A stretch of 64,000 bases of DNA, from positions 1 to 64,000 of the forward strand of contig JAIVFH010000113.1 in assembly GCA_025765595.1 (NCBI GenBank), in the 5' to 3' direction. Shown here piece after piece: positions 1 through 9,028 of this stretch. The first letter of the stretch is position 1, and each line of letters starts with the position of its first letter. Source of the DNA: Obelidium mucronatum (lineage: Eukaryota > Chytridiomycota > Chytridiomycetes > Chytridiales > Chytriomycetaceae). The notes below the pieces were generated by a model that saw only the letters and a list, made by a program, of their open reading frames with translations, had not been told where the DNA came from and searched no databases. The translations under genes were made by a program, and so were the position numbers.

Positions 1-843
1 TTCCAGCAAGTTCAACGCCTGAAAAAAAAACGATGACATCAGCCTTTTGTCAGATCGCATAAGATATCTCACCAGCAACCTTCAAGAGCTCCATAACTCC
101 CTTTGGAGTGCATGGAATAAACAATGGCTCCGAATCACGCTTCACCAGTTCTCCCATGTTCATAGAGTGGAATCTATAGCAATTATTTGGACGTATGGGT
201 TTCAATTCGATCTTTCATGGAATTTGTTGGTTGTTACCCCATCGACATCCTTCTTATGGTCAATTGACTCCGTCACCAAACGCTCGTCAAAGCCAGGTGG
301 TAATGGAAGCTGGACAAGGATTCCATGAAGCGATGGATCCGCATTCAACGTATCAATCAAACCAAGCAGCTTTTTTTTTTTTTTTTCGTTTTTGTAAGTA
401 TGACGTGTATGAGACTGAACAATTGTAATGGGATTCATACCTCAGTCTGAGAAACATCGGCAGGCAGTTTATGAAGGGAGAACTTGATTCCAGCCTGGGA
501 TTATTTGGTTAACGTTGTTTTACGCTAGAGATCCTCACACCTTTTGGGCAGCTTGCTGCTTCATGCGAACATAAACTGACGAGTCTTCGCGATCGCCAAC
601 CTGAATGCATGAAATGAGAAAGAAGTTGGCGTGAAATGGGTTTCTTTTAAGCACACCTGCACAATAACAAGATGTGGTTGGAAATGACCATTTGTAGCAG
701 CAGACAAGTCGGCAATCTCTTGATGAAGGCGAAGACGAATTGATCTACACAGTTTGAAGGGCTGAGTTTCGACACGCCAAAATAAGAGAGACGGCTTACT
801 CGGCAACAGCCTTTCCATCGAGAACTTTGGCTGTGTGTGTCAT
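1..843 (-). CDS. C1-tetrahydrofolate synthase, N-terminal exons (partial, duplicate copy)
   Basis: This is the start of a second copy of the trifunctional folate enzyme, read leftwards from the ATG at 843. It holds the exons for the methylene-THF dehydrogenase/cyclohydrolase domain: a start reading [15 protein letters not shown], then VYVRMKQQ, which contains the family's catalytic Tyr and Lys region, then [12 protein letters not shown] and the DVDG motif. The gene is cut by the window start, so whether the copy is complete is unknown. Relative to copy B it lacks one base near 216, inside a stretch that I read as an intron in both copies; this supports the intron. The 5' exons are intact in frame, so this copy could still be functional. 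Confidence 0.85.
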
Positions 844-1046
844 ATTGAACCGCTTATTGATAGAGAACTGATGAGTTTTAAGGAGTTGATTGACGCGGCT
901 TTTCCCGAAATTGAAAGTCACAAAACGAGTAGTGGCGGTGAAATGAAACGTTTTTGGGGGAGATTTTTAATAAAAGTTTTGAAAGCAATTAAAAGACAAT
1001 GTATTAAGAATGCAACTGTCTGAATGTTTAAATAAATAATGATTAA

Positions 1047-1631
1047 CTAGAAATAGTAAGCGTACAGCTTTTGGTCAAACCACACCCCCTTCCGTGCTTG
1101 GTGCTTCTTCAGAAAGCCCTCTTGCACAAACCCAACCCGTTCCAACAACAGCCAAGATGCAATGTTCTCTGGATCTACAAAAGCATACACTTTGCTCAAG
1201 AAACTTGGCGAAGACTTTACAACAGCGCCAACAACGTTCTTTACGAAAAAGTCAACAACAGCAGTCATGATTCCAAGCCCTTGATACTTCTTTTCAATAA
1301 CATATCCCAACTCTTTCATTCCATTAGCTGCGTCGATTGTCAAGCCAACGGACCCAATCGCCGATTGGATTTCTCCTGTTTCAACATTCACAGCCACCAC
1401 AGCGTACTCCATTTGTGACCGAAAGTGATGGATATACTTCAGGGCATCTTGCTCAGTGAAAGGCTGTGCAATGTCCTTGCAGTACTTGACTGTGTCTGGA
1501 TCAGATAAAAGGCCCACCAGAAATTGAGCTCCTTCTGGTACCCACTTGGTCAGCGCAATGGCAGGAAGCTCAATGCCTTTGGACTTGGCGGAAGCTTCGC
1601 ATGCTGGAGGAAGCGGAATAGGAATCAACAT
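1047..1631 (-). CDS. GNAT (RimJ/RimL-type) N-acetyltransferase
   Basis: The protein has about 194 residues and an acetyltransferase fold of the RimJ/RimL type. That family transfers acetyl from acetyl-CoA to an amine such as a protein N-terminus or small molecule; the substrate here is unknown. The central segment GYVIEKKYQGLGIMTAVV matches the acetyl-CoA binding region (motif A, Q-x-x-G-x-G/A-like), followed by VYAFVDPENIASWLLLERVGF, a typical 'N-x-x-S/A-x-x-L-x-E-k-x-G-F' motif B. I start it at the second Met (MLIPIP) because only that Met is kept in the duplicate at 17803-18408. It ends LYAYYF-stop, whereas the duplicate's end is altered by a retrotransposon. It has a single exon. Confidence 0.8.
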   Translation of the reverse strand: MLIPIPLPPACEASAKSKGIELPAIALTKWVPEGAQFLVGLLSDPDTVKYCKDIAQPFTEQDALKYIHHFRSQMEYAVVAVNVETGEIQSAIGSVGLTIDAANGMKELGYVIEKKYQGLGIMTAVVDFFVKNVVGAVVKSSPSFLSKVYAFVDPENIASWLLLERVGFVQEGFLKKHQARKGVWFDQKLYAYYF

Positions 1632-1939
1632 TTTCTTGGTTGTAAATATATTGGCAATCAAAAACTCACAAACATTGCTCTTAATATATCCAATTTTGAG
1701 TGCTGGTGGTGAAGTACCATATTGATTGGTTTAAATGTCCACTGCGGACCACTGCGTAGAATCTGTAACTCTACAAGCAGTTCCAAAATGGAATAAAATA
1801 AAACATAAAAAACATACACCTATTGGCTAAGGGGGTTATACCCAATTATCAACGCCCAAGGGCAGCCGAGAATAGAGACGCCGAAGGAAACAACGAAAGG
1901 AAGTCCAGAAAAAAAATACAACCCACAATGAAAAAGAAA

Positions 1940-2013
1940 TGCCTCCTAGCGGATTTGAACCGCTGACTTCCTGCTTACTAGGCAGGCGATCTGACCAACT
2001 GAGCTAAGGAGGC
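1940..2013 (-). tRNA. tRNA-Thr (AGU)
   Basis: The reverse strand folds as a cloverleaf. The acceptor arm GCCTCCT pairs with AGGAGGC, the anticodon stem CCTGC/GCAGG encloses loop CTAGTAA (anticodon AGT), and the T-arm is AGCGG-TTCAAAT-CCGCT. The A of the discriminator base is at 1940. There is no intron. An identical gene lies in the second duplicate at 18714-18787. Confidence 0.93.
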
Positions 2014-2230
2014 GATGACCTTCAGTTTTGAACAATATAAATGATTCTAAATCAAAAATTTCTAAGAGTCATCGAAAAACAGCTTTCTCGCCATGCCATT
2101 CTGGCAAAAGAGCGTATATTTACATTCTACCAAGATTGTATGGACTCCTGACTTGATAAGCGTGAGCAGTGTTCATTCAAAGCTACCACACCACACCACA
2201 ACCCAACAAAAAAAAAATACCAAATAAAAC

Positions 2231-2527
2231 TTAATCGAAGGCCATCGGCACCAATCCCCCACCACCGCCGCCTTTTCCTTTAAACCCTGCAACTGCAGGA
2301 AGGTCTAGATTCATTCCTGTAACCCTGACACCTTCCATCTCCCTTGTTTTCTTGGCAAGGGACTCAGAAACATGCTTCCGCTTATGGAAACTGTAACGAC
2401 TCCACAATGTTTCCGTGGCGGCACCTCCTTCGCCTCTTTTTGGTTGCTGTTGCTTCTGTTCGCGGGCCAACTCGGCTGGGAATAATGCGTTGACACGTAA
2501 GTAGCTTGGAACCATCCTTGGGTCCAT
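2231..2527 (-). CDS. Unknown small basic protein
   Basis: The ORF has about 98 residues and I do not recognise it. It starts MDPRMVPSYLRVNAL, has a Gln/Lys-rich middle, a basic stretch SFHKRKHVSESLAKK and a Gly-rich end (KGKGGGGGG) before the stop. The frame stays open further upstream, but sequence upstream of about 2572 differs completely from the duplicate. The shared part (from SNEGAHLDKG onward) is therefore the only part supported by both copies, and the real first exon may be elsewhere. It overlaps the start of a gene on the other strand. The duplicate at 19002-19299 carries a 1-base insertion. Confidence 0.45.
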   Translation of the reverse strand: MDPRMVPSYLRVNALFPAELAREQKQQQPKRGEGGAATETLWSRYSFHKRKHVSESLAKKTREMEGVRVTGMNLDLPAVAGFKGKGGGGGGLVPMAFD

Positions 2528-2554
2528 CACTGCGCGTTTAGGTCCCTTATCAAG

Positions 2555-4453
2555 ATGCGCGCCTTCATTGGACGTTTGGAGGTCTCGTCCAAAACGTCCT
2601 TGAACCCTTCGATTGTGACTGTTCACTTTGAGTGGCCAACAGCGAATTCAGAGTTTGACAAGAAGAACGGACCTGCGCTGAAATCTCGTCAATTCGCAAG
2701 CAGCCCCCAGTTCGGAGAACTTCCGATTTCCACTAGATCCGAAAACCCATATTCGCTACCAAGCCGCCCACTCTTCAAGGGAAATCGAATTCAAGAGTTC
2801 ATTAATCGGCCAGGGGATGCTAATCTTGCTCGTTGGGCGGTTCCAGCAAAGACGCCTTTGCGCCTCAACGTTATCGAGTCATTTCCATACCATGACCCAA
2901 ACACACGAGTCGACTGGTTCAATTCAAAAGTATCAGTTCTCAACAGTTCTGCGTTACCAACTAGTATTGTTGCAGTTCGCGCGTTTGCTCGGCTGCGAAT
3001 GCCTCTCGGCGATGTTACACTCAAGTTCCCAGATAACTCTGGCGACAATTCAAGTGTTGGAGGATCAGGAATCATTCTCTCCCACATTTGGAAGCCTGTT
3101 TCCAATGTGGTTATAAACTCTGCCAAACTTCCCACCCAAGTGGGAGCACTCGGAAGTGCTGATTTGGGAGTCAGTGTTGGAATTGAAGCAGACAAGTATT
3201 ACGAGGCTGATGATGCTCGTGGAATGCATGGTTGGAGAAAACCGTTCAGCTGGATTGTTTTACAGTCTGGATTTCCAGTCGTTGTCGATTTAGAGCTTGA
3301 AGATATTCACGGGCGGATTTTTGGCGGAGTTGTTGAGTTGAGTGATTTGTGGATTGAATGTTCCTAAACATTAACTCCCTGTTGCTTAAATTGCAGGTTT
3401 CCAATCACAAATTTCAATCTTCCAAGCCCAAATGCTGACTCTGTATTCCATTACTCTGTGGATGATACATTCTGCGCTGACCGCGAAATCGTTCAACTTG
3501 TAGTTGAGCCCCAAGTGTCTCTCGCCTCTGTTCAAACCGAAATTTCAGAGTCTGTCGTAGATGACAGTCAAGGAGAGATCTACAAAGATCCAATGTTCCG
3601 TCGTGACCATTCTCTCCAAATTAAAGTAAAAACTCTGAGTGCAACCCATAGTTTCAATTTGTCGGTTCTTCGCCATTTTGTGTTGCTGGCCGAAACCGCC
3701 ACACAGAAGGAGAAGAAGAGGTTTGGCACAGTCGACATGTCGAAATTCTGTTTTGATAGGCGATTGGAAAGAGCCGAAGAACAGTTTCATCATGAAGCTG
3801 CGGCGATTGTGGACTTGACGCGACGTATTGTAATTGCGATACGGTTCCAAAGTGAATCGAGAACCTCGTGCACAATTGCTTATTTTCCCATCCCTGAATA
3901 TGGCGATGCAGTCGATGCAGATATTGCAGGAGTGGCAGAAATATCAGCCGCTGGGCTGGATTTTGCGGACTGGGAGGCAGAGGAAGGCTCATTTGTAAGA
4001 TCGGCAGAGGTTTCCAAAAGTGTACAAGCTGCGCATCCTATTCCAGATCGAACGAGAGTTTCGACTGCGGCTGCGGATGCCGATGGGCCCGTTCTTCAAG
4101 AATCAAAAGCGGTTGATATTAGCGAATTGGTTGCAGCTCTGCGTCCTGTGATTGCCGAAGAACTGCGTCCTGTTATTCGTGAGGAGTTGCGCCCTATTAT
4201 TGAGAAGGAGTTGAGGGAGTCTATTCGAGCCGAGATTAATGCTTCTGTAAAGGCTTCGTTTAAGGAGACGATGGTGGGACTTTTGGCGGAGATGAAGAAG
4301 CTGGATGAGGAGCGGGGTGTTGTTGCCGACAATGTGGACCACGAAATTTCATCAGGTAATAGAAGTGAAGAGTACAAGCCGCAGCAACACTCACATTCGA
4401 GAGGCAAGTCCTTGTCGATATCGAGCGTTTTTGCAAGATTTAAATGGCAATGA
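2555..4453 (+). CDS. Unknown two-exon protein with C-terminal coiled coil
   Basis: The gene is read as exon 1 at 2555-3348, a 48-nt GT-AG intron and exon 2 at 3397-4453, giving about 616 residues. I do not recognise the family. The first two thirds look like a globular beta-rich region with many W/F/V residues and no signal peptide. The last quarter contains three short repeats of the type L-R-P-V-I-x-E-E (at about 4140-4205), leading into a charged coiled coil (ESIRAEINASVKASFKE). The tail is Ser/His-rich. Only the first six codons lie inside the duplicated segment, so the duplication junction sits exactly at the 5' end. The annotated Met may therefore be fortuitous and the native N-terminus lost or different. 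Confidence 0.55.
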
Positions 4454-4509
4454 GAATATGATTAGAATAAACAGTTGAGGGACTTTTGCCCAATTTACAT
4501 TTTTCCATA

Positions 4510-5808
4510 ATGAGTCTTCTGTCCACGAGTGATGTGACGCAGCTCTGCGCCCGAAACGGAAGCGCCGCCGGCATCGACCAGAGCGTCTTTGCATGCGGCT
4601 TTTTCGCCGACAAGTGCGGCGCGGCGCCGAGCGTGAGCGTCCAGTGTGACGCCGTGTTCCTGGTGCGGTCGCTGTGCGCCGAGTCTGCGCCGCGATTGGC
4701 CGGCGCCGCTTCGTGCGCGCGAGTGGCGGCGCACTGCGCCGGAGCAGGCGCGGCTTCGGGTGAGTGGCGCTGGAAACTATCTGGATCTTAACGTTTTTCC
4801 TTTGTAGAACCGTGCGTTGCACCGCTTCCAGGCATCGCTTCTTCAGCCGCCCTGGAACTTCTTGCGCCGGTTTGCGACTCGTTTCCGCCCCCGACACAGT
4901 GCGCTTCGTGTCTGGCGCTTACCCCGGCTCCACTCAATGCCACCCTCGCTGACTGCAATCTGGCGAATCTATATGCCGGGCTGTGTGCTGGTGTACCAGC
5001 CTCAAACAAAATGTGTGCGTCATATACTTCGTTTTGTAAGGCTTTCCCAGGCGTCTGTCCTGCTGGAGACGCTGCAGGCACGCCAAGTCCTGTTACCCAA
5101 CCATCCTCCAGCTCATGTGCCTCTATGCCTGGAATGGCAGGTTGCCCTGGCTCTTCACAATCGATGGGTTTAATGTATTTGCACGGTGGAATCAACGATA
5201 TGGCTCTATTCCAAACTTTCGTCCCATCGACAACGTTGCAGTATGTGGGGGCTCTTGCTTTTGTATTTGGGTTACCCATACTTGCAGCATGGATTGGACA
5301 CTTGCGTGACATTGTGATCAAGTCGCGCAAGACCTACGTCCACAGAATCAAGGCGGTTTTGAAGGATGGAAATGTGCCGAAAGTGACTGCTGATCCAAAA
5401 GACGGGCCTGTCTTCGTTGAACTCTCTCGTTTCGATGATTCCTTAGAACCAATTACGTCTTGTTGTGCAACAAAGGATTCAGACCTTACATCCGTAAACA
5501 AGAAAATCACTGCTTCACTTTTGGCAAAGCAACAAGCGCGGTATCTTCAATCTCGGTCACCTGCTGAAATGATTCTCCTTCGTGCGTTTGGTGTCCAAGA
5601 CCCATCTTACGCCCTTCACCAGTTCTACAAGTTTTTGTTTAAGTCGACGCAAGTCTTTTTAGATTTTTTGGTCATGCTAGTTGTGATGCAATTCAACATC
5701 GGGTATCTGGTAGTTGCGTGTCTTGGATTGTCTGTAGCCAACTTGTTGTTTTCAGACGTCTCTGATGAAATCGGTGGTGATGATTGTTGCACACCTCTCG
5801 CACAGTAA
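4510..5808 (+). CDS. CTR-family copper transporter with Cys-rich ectodomain
   Basis: The gene has two exons (4510-4759 and 4808-5808) with a clean GTGAGT...TTTGTAG intron, giving about 416 residues. The C-terminal half is a CTR domain: a hydrophobic segment after SMGLMYLHGGIND, a cytosolic loop, then a second and third segment. MLVVM supplies the MxxxM motif that forms the copper selectivity filter in CTR trimers. Known CTR proteins import Cu(I) at the plasma or vacuolar membrane. The N-terminal ~215 residues are unlike classical Met-rich CTR ectodomains: they are Ala/Cys-rich with about 20 cysteines in C-x(5-12)-C spacing. There is no obvious cleavable signal. The protein ends CC-TPLAQ. The 5' coding part is markedly GC-rich compared with its surroundings. 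Confidence 0.8.
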
Positions 5809-6013
5809 TATTCACACATACAATAAAGCTCACCGCTACACATGAACGATCAATAGGCAGATTTTTCAAGGCCATATTGACATTTGTCAGCAACCTGTTT
5901 TTTGATAAAAGAAAAATTATAATAAGCGCTTGGAACGACCGAAAGCGGAGATGATTCAACCAATTCCAGGATGGAGATGATTGAACCAATTCAGAATTTC
6001 TTCAAATCCAAGC

Positions 6014-7357
6014 ATGCTTGCTCTCGCATTGATCTATTCTGTATTCCTCCATTTGATTGCTGCCTCTCCAATCCCAGGTGGAAATGTGAACCAAGTCAGT
6101 CTGATCAAGCAGTGGGACACTACTGGGAACCAATATCCTACAGTTTTCATGCATGGTATATTTGGTTTTGGTGAAGCAAAACCGCTTCTTGGATTCATTA
6201 ATTACTGGGGCGGACCGACTCAAAACATTCTTCAAATGCTCCGTCAAAAGGGATACAAAGTTGCTGCTCCAAGCATGGGCCCGCTCTCTTCCAACTGGGA
6301 GCGCGCCTGTGAGGCATATGCTCAAATCACTGGTAGCTTGACTGACTACGGGCTTGTAAGAAGCAAGCAATTCGGCCACAAGCGGTTCGGGTTGGACCAC
6401 ACTGGAAAGCCGCTTGTTCCGGGATTTATGCAGAAATCAAGCAAGATCAAAATCAATCTTGTTGGTCACTCGATGGGCGGACCGACTTCGCGGCTTCTGG
6501 TCCACCTGCTAAAGTTTGGCTCCCCTCAAGAAATGGAGGCTTGTGTCCGTGCAAAAGTTGTATGCTCTCCACTTTTCTGGACCAACAAGACACAGTCTTA
6601 TGTTAACGGCGTATTTGCTATTTCCGGAGTTCACCAAGGAAGCACGTTCGATGATTTCTTACAATCCACTGGTAGCTTCTTGAACTTTTTCAAACAAACG
6701 ATCCTCGTAATTATTGGAGCAAACAACTCCAATGATCTGAAACTCTATGATATGCAGCTGGGACATTGGGGCTTGGATCAGACATCTTCTGAAAGTATCG
6801 ACCAATATTTTGAACGCCTTCAAAAATCACAATGGGTGAACTCCAAGTCAACTGCACTGTTTGATTTAAGTGTTAAAGCATTGAGTGACCCGTTGATTTC
6901 TTTTGTTCAAAACGCCCCAGAAACAACCTACTTTTCTATGGCTGGAATCGCCACTTCATTCGATGGGCGCAATGCGAATCCAACCGGAGACATGCTGATT
7001 TTCCTTGTGCCAACTGCAGTTATTATTGGATCCTACTCCAACCCATCCCTCCCCATCTTAACCCAGACTTATTCTCCAATGGAATGGCGACAGAATGATG
7101 GACTCGTTATGCTAGCTTCTTCTCGCGGGCCACCTTCTGGCTTTGTTTCATTTTCAATGAACATGCAGAGTGAAAATCTGGCAGACTTGGCAGTCTCGGC
7201 TCCAAAAAAACAACCTGCCAAGGGAGTTTACAATTTTGTTGGAAGTTGGAAGGGCGGGGATCACATGGCCATAGTTGGCGGGCTAGACCTAGTTCCGGGA
7301 CTTCGCGATAACTTCTACATCAATATTATGGCGTTGCTTGCCTCATTATCTCCTTAG
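6014..7357 (+). CDS. Secreted triacylglycerol lipase (alpha/beta hydrolase)
   Basis: The protein has about 447 residues in one exon. The start at 6014 is chosen because it places a signal peptide (MLALALIYSVFLHLIAAS) at the N-terminus and matches the start of the neighbouring copy; an in-frame Met exists at 5981. The oxyanion-hole region is VFMHGIFGFGE, the nucleophile elbow is GHSMGG at about residue 154, and the end carries GGDHMAIVGG, the Asp-His context of bacterial-type family I.5-like lipases. The lid region contains WGLDQ. It likely hydrolyses extracellular lipid esters. It is followed at 252 bp by a close paralogue in the same orientation that has lost its C-terminus. The family resemblance to bacterial lipases hints at transfer but does not prove it. 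Confidence 0.82.
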   Translation: MLALALIYSVFLHLIAASPIPGGNVNQVSLIKQWDTTGNQYPTVFMHGIFGFGEAKPLLGFINYWGGPTQNILQMLRQKGYKVAAPSMGPLSSNWERACEAYAQITGSLTDYGLVRSKQFGHKRFGLDHTGKPLVPGFMQKSSKIKINLVGHSMGGPTSRLLVHLLKFGSPQEMEACVRAKVVCSPLFWTNKTQSYVNGVFAISGVHQGSTFDDFLQSTGSFLNFFKQTILVIIGANNSNDLKLYDMQLGHWGLDQTSSESIDQYFERLQKSQWVNSKSTALFDLSVKALSDPLISFVQNAPETTYFSMAGIATSFDGRNANPTGDMLIFLVPTAVIIGSYSNPSLPILTQTYSPMEWRQNDGLVMLASSRGPPSGFVSFSMNMQSENLADLAVSAPKKQPAKGVYNFVGSWKGGDHMAIVGGLDLVPGLRDNFYINIMALLASLSP

Positions 7358-7609
7358 TGTATAGGCAACGCTCCTAATAAAACTATCTTTTATTGTCTAC
7401 AAATATTTCACGAAATCGAACAGTAAATCCAGCTCAAACACCCTACAAACTATGGATCTTTGACGACAATTCTTCTTTGCGACTCGATTGTAATATTTAT
7501 CTGTATCATTCATAAAAGATTCAGAGAGGCGCTTTTCTTGGCAACTGCTTTTCTTTGTCGATTAAAAGGAACATCATAAGTTCTTCTCAATCGAGCCCAG
7601 CAACTCAGC

Positions 7610-8968
7610 ATGCTTGCGCTGGTATTGATCTACTCTGTATTCATCCATTTGATTTCAGCATGTCCGAGCAACTGCCTTGTAGGAGGAGACGCCAACCACC
7701 TCAGTGTGGTGGAGCAATGGGACACTGCGGGGAACCGGCACCCAACAGTCTTCTTGCACGGTCTGATGGGATTCGGTGAAGCGCAACCAATTCTTGGATT
7801 CTTGAACTACTGGGGGGGATCCACTCAGAATATCCTTCACACGCTTCGTGAAAAAGGGCACACTATCGTTGCCCCGAGTATGGGCACACTCTCTTCCAAC
7901 TGGGAACGTGCCTGCGAGGCATATGCCCAACTTTCTGGCAGCTTGACCGACTATGGTGTTGCAAGAAGCCAGCAATTTGGTCACAAGCGTTTCGGCTTGA
8001 ACCATGCTGGAAAACCTCCCCTCGTTCCCGGGTTTATGCAAGAATCAAACAAGCTCAAAATCAATCTCGTTGGCCACTCCATGGGCGGAACGACTGCCCG
8101 GCTTCTGGTCCATCTACTAAAGTTCGGCTCTCCTCAAGAAATGGAAGCTTGTGTTCAAGCCAATGCCGTCTGTTCACCCCTCTTCTGGACAAACAAAACA
8201 CAATCTTACGTAAACGGAGTCTTTTCCGTCTCTGGAGTTCATCAAGGAAGCACCTACAGCGATTTCTTGCAATCCTCAGAATTATGCTTGAACTTTTTCA
8301 AGAGAATGTTTCTTGCAATGATTGGAGCAAATAACTCGAACAATCTGAAACTCTATGACATACAACTTGATCATTGGGGCATGGAGCGGCAATCCTCCTC
8401 CGAAAATATTCACCAATATTTTGAACGTCTCAAGAAATCAAAATGGGCCAACAGCAAGTCAAACGCAATGTTTGACATAAGTGTTCAAGCATTGAGCGAT
8501 CCGTTGATCTCATTTGTTCAAAACTCTCCCGATACAACCTACTTTTCTATTAATGGTATCGCAACCTCATTCGACGGGCGCAATGCGAATCCAACCGGGG
8601 ACATGCTGATTTTCCTTGTGCCAACTTCAGTTATTATTGGATCCTACTCCAACTCATCCCTCCCAATCTTGACCCAGACTTACTCTCCAATGGAATGGCG
8701 ACAGAATGATGGACTCGTTATGCAAGCTTCGTCTCGTGGACCGGTTTCTGGTTTTGTCTCATTTCCGATAAACATGCTAAGTGACAATCCTGGAGATTTA
8801 GCTGTCTCGGCACCAAAAAAACAACCTGCCAAGGGAGTTTACAATTTTGTTGGAAGCTAGAAAGGCGCAGATCATTTTGCTACCAATGGTATCCAAGATC
8901 TTATTCCAGGCCTCCGTGATAACCTCTACATCAATATAATGACACTGCTTGCTTCTTTGCCTCCATGA
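7610..8968 (+). pseudogene. Second lipase copy, truncated by a nonsense codon
   Basis: This is a tandem paralogue of the lipase at 6014-7357, with signal peptide MLALVLIYSVFIHLISAC, oxyanion loop VFLHGLMGFGE and nucleophile GHSMGG all intact. The codon matching a conserved Trp (GSW-KGGDH in copy 1) is TAG at 8858-8860. Reading continues in frame to a natural stop at 8966-8968, and the downstream 36 codons are still clearly homologous (DLIPGLRDN). The truncation removes the predicted catalytic His (the DH pair). The product up to 8860 would be secreted but probably inactive as a lipase. The body has no frameshift, so this is either recent or maintained for another role. Confidence 0.8.
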
Positions 8969-9028
8969 AATTTATTAAATTAAAACATGACCTCTTTGAA
9001 TATCAATTGCAACTTTATTTTAATGCAC

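Larger units (their letters stand above)
1..2572. repeat. Segmental duplication, copy A (left end off window)
   Basis: This stretch is repeated in the same orientation at 11501-12561 plus 17833-19343. Base 1 corresponds to 11501 and similarity stops abruptly after the GCCTTCATTGGA context at about 2572/19343. Differences are scattered substitutions and 1-bp indels. The unit holds the 5' half of the C1-THF synthase gene, a GNAT gene, a tRNA-Thr and the 3' part of a small ORF. Copy A lacks the copia insertion, so it shows the pre-insertion state of copy B. Its true left limit is outside the window. Confidence 0.95.

Noticed and set aside
202..438. Separate small ORF on the minus strand
   Set aside because: It is an exon of the duplicated C1-THF synthase read through its flanking introns.
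6002..6400. 132-codon minus-strand ORF
   Set aside because: Shadow of the lipase frame; the duplicate lipase gives a similar shadow at 7655-8041, as expected from codon bias.
8858..8860. Reassigned TAG codon (Trp or Gln)
   Set aside because: The neighbouring lipase and other genes end at TAG, and no other conserved position in the window is encoded by TAG.
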